A program made the position numbers and the translations under genes. Under the pieces are notes generated by a model. That model searched no databases and was not told the origin of the DNA. It saw only the letters and a list, made by a program, of their open reading frames with translations. A stretch of 64,000 bases of DNA, taken from positions 597,671-661,670 of the forward strand of contig KN805385.1 of assembly GCA_000818945.1 (NCBI GenBank). Direction: 5' to 3'. The DNA is from Schizochytrium sp. CCTCC M209059 (Eukaryota > Sar > Bigyra > Thraustochytrida > Thraustochytriidae). Below, piece after piece: positions 57,271 through 64,000 of this stretch (its first letter is position 1; every line of letters starts with the position of its first letter).

Positions 57271-57748
57271 GAAAAGAAAAGGTTATAAGAAAAAATTAGA
57301 CACTGATTCATCATGTATTGGATTTCACTTTTAGGGAGAAGGAGAAAGAGGGCTTGACAATGGACTATATGGATGTGGTCGATGGGAGAGCGAAATGACA
57401 ATGGTGAGTTCAAGTTGAAGTCAAGAAACACCGACCACTATGCTGGGATGATGCGGCTTTGCATGATTTTTTATTTATTTATTTATTTCTGGAAAAGGAC
57501 AAGGACAAGTTCAGCTCAGCTCATGCGCTATATCGTTGTAAAGTGTTCCACGAGCCAAACAGTAAGAAAGATAGATAGCAAAGAAATTCCTTTTCTTTTC
57601 TAGAGTAACCTTGAAATGCATGGTGAATGAATGATGACATCTTGATTCGCAGCTAGCAGACGAACCGACTGAGCTGTGCGCAGACGCAACAAGCCCAAGG
57701 TGTCGGCCGTGGTTCAGGGGTGGATTTCTTCTCCTCTTTTCTTTCTTT
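57271..57748. other. Convergent intergenic gap, nothing recognised
   Basis: 3' flanks of the GT90 gene (+) and ALDH7A1 (-). A TTTATTTA run is near 57470-57490. No gene. Confidence 0.6.
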
Positions 57749-59392
57749 TTAGGAGAAGTCAATGCCCTGGGCAAGCGGGAGCGTCTTGCCAAAATTAATG
57801 GCACATGAGGAACGACGCATGTACTGCTTCCATGAGTCACTTCCGCACTCGCGGCCCCAGCCAGTGGAACCATTGCCACCAAAGGCAAGACCACATTCGG
57901 CGCCACTGCAACTGGTGTTGGCGTTGACGACACCCTGCTTGGCGCCTGCGGGACCGAGCCAGGCAAAGACTTCGCGCATGTCGGCGGAAAAGAGTGCAGC
58001 AGAGAGACCTTGCTCCACCTGGTTGTTGATGGCAATACCCTCCTCGAAGCTCTTGACCTTGCAAAGGTACAAGACGGGGACAAAGCGCTCCTCCTGAACA
58101 ATGTCGGCGTGGGGGTCGATCTCGACAATGGTGGGCTGTACAAAGTTGCCGTTGGCAAGGTCCTCGCTAGGGAGCTCAGAAGCGTCGGGGCGACCGCCGC
58201 CGACGAGAACCTTGCCGCCCTGGGACTGCGCATCCTGTACGGTGCGCTCAAAGAGCTCGATGCCGGCCTTGTTGTGGATAGGACCCACGAGGGTCTTGGG
58301 GTGGAGTGGGTTGCCGTACGGGAGCTTCTTGTAAGCCTCGACCAGGCGCGGCTTGAGCTCATCGTACACGTCCTCGTGCACGAGCAGGCGGCGCAAAGAA
58401 GTGCAGCGCTGGCCGCAAGTACCGGCGGCGGCAAAGACGCACGAGCGAAGCGCGAGCTCAATGTCGGCGCTGGGCATAATGAGGATGGCGTTGTTGCCAC
58501 CAAGCTCCATCACAGTCTGGCCGGAGCGCTCGTGGACAAGCCTCTGGGCGATCTTGCCCGTCTTGGTTGAGCCCGTGAAGGAGAGCAGATCGATGCGCGG
58601 GTCGCGGCACATGGCGTCTCCAACAACGGGGCCCTCGCCTTGGCAGAGCACGGCCACGCCGCCGTCGACGCCGTTGGCCTTGAGGACGTCGCTGACAACC
58701 TTTTGCGTGGCAATGGTGACGAGCGAGGCGGACTCTGCGCCCTTGACGAGTTGGGTGTTTCCACAGACGAGCGAAACAGCGGCGTTCCAGCCCCACACAG
58801 CATGGGGGAAGTTAAAGGCCGTGATGATGCCAAGGGTGCCAAGAGGCTTCCAAATCTCCATGAGGGCGTGTTCGGTGCGCTCCGAGGGCACGACCTGGCC
58901 GGGAATGGAGCGCGAGAGTCCGCAGGCGATGAAGCAAATGTCAATGAACTCCTGGACCTCGCCCTTGCCTTCGGCGTGAATCTTGCCCATTTCCAGGGAG
59001 AGCAGGGCGCCCATGGCGTCGCGCTTCTCGATGAGCGCGTTGCCGATCTGGCGCACAATTTCTCCTCGTTGGGGCGCGGGCATGAGCTGCCACTCCTTCT
59101 GGGCCGCGACCGCGTTGGCGGCGCACCTTTCATAGTCTTCCTTGGTTCCGAACTGTACCTTGGCGAGGACTTCGCCCGTGGACGGGTTAAGCGCCTCGTG
59201 CACGTCTCCGCTCGCCTTCCACTCCTTGCCGTCGAAGACGCCCGGGTTCACCTCGGAGGCGCTGAGCCCGAACGCCTCGAGCGCCTTGGCCGCGTTCCAG
59301 GTCGACATGGTCCTCGCCACGTCGCTGATCCTCGCCGCGCCGCGCACGACGCCTGCCTGCCTGCCCGCGCGCGCCGCGCCGCTCGCCAACAT
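57749..59392 (-). CDS. ALDH7A1: Alpha-aminoadipic semialdehyde dehydrogenase (antiquitin)
   Basis: 547 residues from the ATG at 59392 (human about 539). The first 28 residues are Arg/Ala-rich without acids until late (MLASGAARAGRQAGVVRGAA), a plausible mitochondrial presequence. A shorter form could start at Met-29. The catalytic domain has the nucleophile C330 in GTCGQRCTSLRRL and the general base E296 in VMELGGNNAI. The closing WKQYMRRSSCAINFG and PLAQGIDF blocks are typical of ALDH7 rather than other ALDHs. It oxidises alpha-aminoadipate semialdehyde (in equilibrium with piperideine-6-carboxylate) to alpha-aminoadipate with NAD. That is the step after the enzyme encoded by the divergent neighbour. 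Confidence 0.92.
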   Translation of the reverse strand: MLASGAARAGRQAGVVRGAARISDVARTMSTWNAAKALEAFGLSASEVNPGVFDGKEWKASGDVHEALNPSTGEVLAKVQFGTKEDYERCAANAVAAQKEWQLMPAPQRGEIVRQIGNALIEKRDAMGALLSLEMGKIHAEGKGEVQEFIDICFIACGLSRSIPGQVVPSERTEHALMEIWKPLGTLGIITAFNFPHAVWGWNAAVSLVCGNTQLVKGAESASLVTIATQKVVSDVLKANGVDGGVAVLCQGEGPVVGDAMCRDPRIDLLSFTGSTKTGKIAQRLVHERSGQTVMELGGNNAILIMPSADIELALRSCVFAAAGTCGQRCTSLRRLLVHEDVYDELKPRLVEAYKKLPYGNPLHPKTLVGPIHNKAGIELFERTVQDAQSQGGKVLVGGGRPDASELPSEDLANGNFVQPTIVEIDPHADIVQEERFVPVLYLCKVKSFEEGIAINNQVEQGLSAALFSADMREVFAWLGPAGAKQGVVNANTSCSGAECGLAFGGNGSTGWGRECGSDSWKQYMRRSSCAINFGKTLPLAQGIDFS

Positions 59393-60939
59393 CCACCGCC
59401 GCCTCGTCCCTGCGCCGCGCCCTCGCCCTCGCCCGCCCGCCCGCTCTCCCGCGCGCCGTCCGTCGCCCTCTTCGCCGAAGACGTTCAAGAAGCTTCTCTT
59501 CTCGCGACCGACGATGCGGATCTGGTCCGCGTCCCGAGCGAAGGAGGAGACGCTGGGACGCAGAGCGGCAGGCGCAGGAAAGGCCACTTGCAACGGCCGC
59601 GGGCAAGTCCGCTATCCGCGCGCCGCAAGTCCGCTATCGGCGCCGCAAGTGCGGAATCCGCGGAATGGCGGGGACGGGGAGTCTTTGTTCGTTTCTTTGC
59701 GAGTGAAGAAACGGGGAACTTGAGTGGAGGAATGGAAAGATTGAGTGAAGGAAGGAACGCAAGAAGGAGTGAATGCGGAGCCAATGCGGGCCTCGCTCGA
59801 GGCCGCAGAACGGCGACGAGGAGGAGCACCGCGACCCCGCGAGCGCGCAGCAGCAGAGCAGAGCGAAGCCGCGTGCCGTGCCGCCGGCAGTGGAGCGGAG
59901 CGGAGCGGAGTGGTCGCCGCGCCTTGAAGGAAGGTACGCGCGGCGAGATGGGGAGGAGGGCGGCAGGGGACGGCCATGGCGGATCCTCGTGAGAAATGCC
60001 ATGTGCGGCACAAAGCCTGCGCGCGAGGCCGGCCGGCCGCGCGGACTCGGACCGGCTCGAGGCGAGCGTTCCCGGCACGGTGCGCGAGAGAAGCCGCGAA
60101 GCCGCGCTCGGGTCGCCGTCGCGGGACTCCGCTATCGCACGCCCGGTGGTGGCGGCGCCATGGCGCGTTTTGAAACTCCATGCGCCATGCGCCATGCGCC
60201 ATGCCTATGGCCTCGGTCGAACGCGAGGATCGCGTTCGGACCTACAACCTCAAGGGCGGAAAAGCGAGTTCACCCGCCAGGGCTACCCGCCGCAAGCCGA
60301 GTGGCCAAGCTCGCGCGCGACAGTTAGCGCCCATCCAAGTCTTGACGAGCGATGGCCGTCATGGCTGTAGTAACACAGTGGCCGCTGCCGAGAACCCCCA
60401 GCGCTGCAGAGCGAGCGTGCAGGCTTCCTTCCGAATCGCAACGCACGCGCTCGCGGCCCCCGGCAAGCCAGCCCGCCAGCCAGCAAGTAAGGAAGCACCA
60501 GCGATTAGCGGCCGCTGGCGTCCTCGAGTCCGGGGCCGAGGCGTCTCGAGGCGAGCCGCAAACAATCGTGCCGGCAGGTAGTAGCAGGGGAAGCGCACGA
60601 TCTTCCTCGTCATTAAGCTTGACATTTCTTGCGCCGGTGGCGAGTTAATTCCTTCACCGGTCTCGCTTTTTAGACTATTTGCACCGTCGTTATCCGTTTC
60701 TTACTGTTAGTCAATCCGTCACGCCGTACCGATCGATCGATGCCTCTGGCAACCGTCGCGGCGCGGAGGCGGACATTTTTGTTGCCCTCGGTCCCTCCCT
60801 CGTTGCCCGGTCGGTCCCTTGATCGCTGTCGAACGTCGCCAAGGTGAAAGTTTCGTCCCAGATCCATGTTATTTACAACATTTATCAAGCAATTCGTGCA
60901 TTCCGTCGATGTCAATGGCGATGATCATGCATACCTAGG

Positions 60940-60961
60940 ACGTAGTACTTTAGTACTACGT
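60940..60961. promoter_or_regulatory. 22-bp near-perfect palindrome (ACGTAGTACT-TT-AGTACTACGT)
   Basis: Two 10-base inverted halves with a 2-base spacer in the region shared by the two lysine-degradation genes. The geometry suits a dimeric transcription factor; function is unproven. Confidence 0.4.
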
Positions 60962-61702
60962 ACGTGTTTCTTTACCACCACGTATTCCACAATACCGTCA
61001 GTAAACCCACGGACTGCCGCCAAGCCGAGATCCGCCACCGCCCTCTGCACCGGCTGCCTGCCTGCCTGCGCTGCTGTCGCTCTCCTCTCGCAGCCGCTGT
61101 CGCGTGCGCCGTACGTGCCACCGAATGATTCCGCGCCCTGGGATTCCCGGAAGCGCGAGGCCTTGCGCCAGCGACTGCCTGTGAGCGCGTGGGACGCTTC
61201 ACGACGCGCGGAAATTGCTGTTGCAGGCAGAGAAGAAAGATCCCCGTCAGTGACACCGAAGCAGAGCGCAACAACCACAACAACAGCAGCAACAGCAACG
61301 GCAGCAGGGGCAACAACAACGACAACGACAACAACAACAACGGGTTCGCGCGCGAGGAGATTTCCCAGTCCACGGGCGGGCTGCTCCCGGCCCGGCCCGG
61401 CCCGGCCGCGGCGCGGCGCAAAGAGGCGGGAGAGCGAGGCGAGCAGACGCGCTTCGGTTGCGCGCGCAGGTGGGCGGTGCATGGGCGAGGGAGGACCCGG
61501 AGGAGGAGGGGAAAGAAAGAACCCGCCCCGCCAATCGTGGACCGTCCGGCGGCCGGCGAGAAAGAACGGCGAGGCCCTCGCCGTTCGGGTTGCCGCCGCC
61601 GCGCCCGTTGGCGTTCGTTCACGTTCGAGTTGAGCCGACACGTAATTCGTCAACCAAGGGAGCACGTAAGCAGGCAAGTAAGTGAGTGAGCAAGCAAGTA
61701 CC

Positions 61703-61750
<48 letters not shown>
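61703..61750. repeat. (CAAG)n tetranucleotide array
   Basis: Eleven or so CAAG units just upstream of the AASS coding start. Confidence 0.92.
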
Positions 61751-61807
61751 GAGGAAACAGAACTCGAAGATAGAACTTCGAAAGAAAGGAAAGACTGCAG
61801 GAAGAAA

Positions 61808-64000
61808 ATGCGGGCAGGGACGCGAGGGAGCGTGGGCATCGTCCGGGAGGCGTACAGCGCCTGGGAAAGGCGAGCGCCCTTCACGCCCGAACAGGTGCAG
61901 CGACTGGTGAACAAGTATGGCGTCGACGTGGTCGTACAGCCCAGCGGGAAACGCGTCTTTGCCGATGGCGAGTTCGAGCGAGCTGGCGCAACGCTGAGCG
62001 ACGATCTCAGCGGCTGCGCCGCGATTTTCGGCGTCAAACAAGCGCCCATCGATACTTTGCTCAAGGACAAGACATATCTCTTTTTCAGCCACACCATCAA
62101 AGGCCAGCTCGAAAACATGGAGCTCCTTGACAAAATTCTTGAAAAAAACATCCGACTCATCGACTACGAATGCATTACGAAAAACGGCACAGCCGGGGCT
62201 CCACGTCTCGTCGCATTTGGACAGTATGCCGGCATGGCCGGCATGATCGACGCCATTCGCGGCGTAGGCCAGCAACTTTTGCACCACGGTCTTAGCTCCC
62301 CATTTCTCTCCGTCGGATCTGCGTACATGTATCCCTCGTACGAGACGGCCAAGTGCGCCGTTCGCGATGCCGGTCGCGCATTTGCGCAACAGCGTGCTCA
62401 GCAAACGTGGCCGGATCGCTTCGATCCGCTTGTTTTTCTCTTTACCGGTCGCGGAAACGTCAACCAAGGTGCGCGCCAGGTCTTTTACCACGTGCCCCAT
62501 CGCATGGTGCCACCGGAGGACCTCGAAAGGGTGCTACACGAAGGAAAGGATCTTCCGCCCATCATTGGCTGCCAAGTTGACCTGCACCACATGGTCGAAC
62601 GTCGCACGGACGGCGGCTTCGATCGCAAAGAGTACTATACTGCGCCGGAAAAGTACAAGTCTGTCTTTTACGAGCGACTCGCGCGTCATGCAAACGTTCT
62701 GGTCAATGGCATTTATTGGGACGCTCGATTCCCTCGCGTGCTCGCCAAGCGGGACCTCGAGCGCACAGACTTGGACCGCCGTCTGCACTTTGTAGCGGAC
62801 ATCTCGTGCGATATCGGGGGTGGCATCGAGATTCTCGACCGATCGACTACCATCGAGGACCCGTTTCTTGTCGGCCTTGGGCCAAAAAAGGATCTCGACG
62901 TCATGGGCGTCGACATTTTGCCCAGTGAGCTCCCCCGCGAGGCCAGTCAGCACTTTGGCGACTATCTTCTCCCCTTTGTGGCCGAACTCGGGCAAGGGAC
63001 GCCGACCGCATCGCTTGCAGCCGAACTCCAAGGTGCTTGCATTGCCGATCAGGGCGAGCTTCGCCCGCGTTACACCTACATTGACCAGCTCCGCAGAGAG
63101 CGTCTTCGCGAGCTCAACGGCTTGCCGCTCACAGATGAGCGCTCGTCGCTCCAGATCGAAGGAAGCGCGGTGCTGCGACTTTCGGGTCATCTCTTTGACA
63201 CCGGTCTCGTGAATCGCATGCTTGACATCGTCGAGGCGCAAAGTCCACACGGGCGCTTCCACATTGTAGAGTGCATGGTAGGATCCCAGTGTGAGAGCAC
63301 GATGCTCTTGCAGCTCACCATGGACGGCGGTCGCAAGCAGCTGGACCAAGTACTTACAAGAATGAACACCTTGGTGGGTGACCCAGAGTTTGCCGAGGCG
63401 GAAGCCAAGCTTGAGGAACTACCTTCTTCGTTTTGTAATGGCGACTTCAAGGCCACGATTCAACCTCCTGGTGAGTGCGAAGACACGCAAGCCGACCAAG
63501 GCGGTGCAACGCCGCGTGTCGAGACGGCGGGGGCGCTCGCTGGTGGTCGCACCCTTGCGATGCAACGTGCTCTGAGCCTGGGACCCGGACCAGATGCCAA
63601 GGATACTGCGGGATTCTTGGACCAGGGCAAGGGTTCATCATCCAAACTTATTGCGCCCTCGCTTACCAAGGTGGCCGTTCTCGGCGCGGGCATGGTGGCC
63701 AAGCCTTGCGCAGAGCTCCTCTCGCGGGACTCGAGCCGCCACGTTTTCGTTGTCTCTGCAATGCCAGGGGAAGCCGAGAGCCTCTGTGCGCGCGTAGGCA
63801 GGACGAACTTGGAAGCCGTTTTGCTCAACGCGCAGAAAGAGGATGATCGATTGGCGGCGCTCATCAAGGACTGCGATGCTGTCATTTCCCTCTTGCCGCA
63901 GACGATGCACGTTCCCGTGGCGCGCCACTGCATCAAGGCAGGCACGCCTCTTGTCACAGCAAGCTATGTGAGTCCCGAAATGCGCTCTTTGCATGAAGAG
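61808..64000 (+). CDS. AASS: Bifunctional lysine-ketoglutarate reductase / saccharopine dehydrogenase, 3' end beyond window
   Basis: 731 codons from the ATG at 61808, still open at the window edge; the complete enzyme is usually over 900 residues. Residues 10-400 are the LKR half (AWERRAPFTPEQV, YLFFSHTIKGQ, RLIDYECIT, FGQYAGMAGMIDAI, VFLFTGRGNVNQGA, NGIYWDARFPR, DISCDIGGGIE). About 440-520 is the middle domain found in plant-type LKR/SDH proteins. From about 620 the SDH Rossmann fold begins (KVAVLGAGMVAKP), followed by VISLLPQTMHVPVA and TASYVS. It converts lysine plus 2-oxoglutarate to saccharopine and then to glutamate plus alpha-aminoadipate semialdehyde. No in-frame ATG exists between the stop at 61634-61645 and 61808, so a targeting exon, if any, must be spliced from further upstream. 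Confidence 0.93.
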   Translation, partial: MRAGTRGSVGIVREAYSAWERRAPFTPEQVQRLVNKYGVDVVVQPSGKRVFADGEFERAGATLSDDLSGCAAIFGVKQAPIDTLLKDKTYLFFSHTIKGQLENMELLDKILEKNIRLIDYECITKNGTAGAPRLVAFGQYAGMAGMIDAIRGVGQQLLHHGLSSPFLSVGSAYMYPSYETAKCAVRDAGRAFAQQRAQQTWPDRFDPLVFLFTGRGNVNQGARQVFYHVPHRMVPPEDLERVLHEGKDLPPIIGCQVDLHHMVERRTDGGFDRKEYYTAPEKYKSVFYERLARHANVLVNGIYWDARFPRVLAKRDLERTDLDRRLHFVADISCDIGGGIEILDRSTTIEDPFLVGLGPKKDLDVMGVDILPSELPREASQHFGDYLLPFVAELGQGTPTASLAAELQGACIADQGELRPRYTYIDQLRRERLRELNGLPLTDERSSLQIEGSAVLRLSGHLFDTGLVNRMLDIVEAQSPHGRFHIVECMVGSQCESTMLLQLTMDGGRKQLDQVLTRMNTLVGDPEFAEAEAKLEELPSSFCNGDFKATIQPPGECEDTQADQGGATPRVETAGALAGGRTLAMQRALSLGPGPDAKDTAGFLDQGKGSSSKLIAPSLTKVAVLGAGMVAKPCAELLSRDSSRHVFVVSAMPGEAESLCARVGRTNLEAVLLNAQKEDDRLAALIKDCDAVISLLPQTMHVPVARHCIKAGTPLVTASYVSPEMRSLHEE

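Larger units (their letters stand above)
59393..61807. other. Long GC-rich divergent region between two lysine-catabolism genes
   Basis: 2.4 kb between ALDH7A1 (-) and AASS (+). Arg-rich open frames run in both directions (one of 411 codons) but share no domain. The region contains GGAGC and GCCAT repeats (near 59890 and 60176-60204), a 22-bp palindrome, a CAA/CAG-rich tract near 61265-61345 and a CAAG array. It should hold both promoters. Confidence 0.5.

Noticed and set aside
60925..62160. 411-codon minus-strand open frame overlapping the AASS start
   Set aside because: It reads through CAAG and CAA repeats as Leu/Val runs and overlaps the clear AASS coding sequence on the other strand.

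Overview
The window reads as nuclear DNA of a eukaryotic microbe, most likely a stramenopile of the thraustochytrid (Labyrinthulomycete) type. Genes are GC-rich, mostly intron-free and closely packed on both strands. They are separated by 0.2 to 2.4 kb stretches full of microsatellites, with no operons or bacterial ribosome binding sites. Only two genes need clear GT-AG introns, the proteasome alpha subunit and the nucleotide-sulfate transporter. Proteasome, katanin, snurportin, nardilysin, BIG-type ARF-GEF and MPDU1 genes establish a eukaryote. CFAP52 implies a flagellated stage, and the Pro-Thr-rich surface protein is of a kind common in stramenopiles. The lineage is inferred; no marker gene such as rRNA is present.

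Layout. 1-1.6 kb: a degenerate kinase-like piece and a bZIP-like gene with a broken frame. 1.8-12 kb: a fukutin/LicD-like membrane protein (-), proteasome alpha-3 (+), an O-fucosyltransferase-like protein (+) and a PAPS-transporter-like SLC35B2 (-). 13-24 kb: a BIG-type ARF-GEF (+), katanin p80 (+) and snurportin-1 (-). 25.2-37.3 kb: one 4030-residue protein joining a helicase-like DUF3638/DUF3645 core to ubiquitin-binding and calcium-binding modules. 37.8-47.7 kb: MPDU1 (+), CFAP52 (-), a Pro-Thr-repeat surface protein (+), an SCP/NIF-type phosphatase (+) and a folate-receptor-like GPI protein (-). 48.4-57.3 kb: a nardilysin-like M16 protease (-), RNA 3'-phosphate cyclase (-) and a GT90-type glycosyltransferase (+). 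57.7-64 kb: ALDH7A1/antiquitin (-) head-to-head with the bifunctional lysine-ketoglutarate reductase/saccharopine dehydrogenase (+), which runs off the window.

How the genes relate. Two themes recur. One is secretory-pathway glycan work: LicD-like, O-FucT-like, PAPS transport, dolichol-sugar use by MPDU1, and GT90, with the BIG ARF-GEF serving Golgi traffic. This would suit a cell that makes a sulfated, scaly wall. The other is lysine catabolism: AASS and ALDH7A1 catalyse consecutive steps and are divergently placed. Upstream regions carry many short tandem repeats, including several pentanucleotide arrays.
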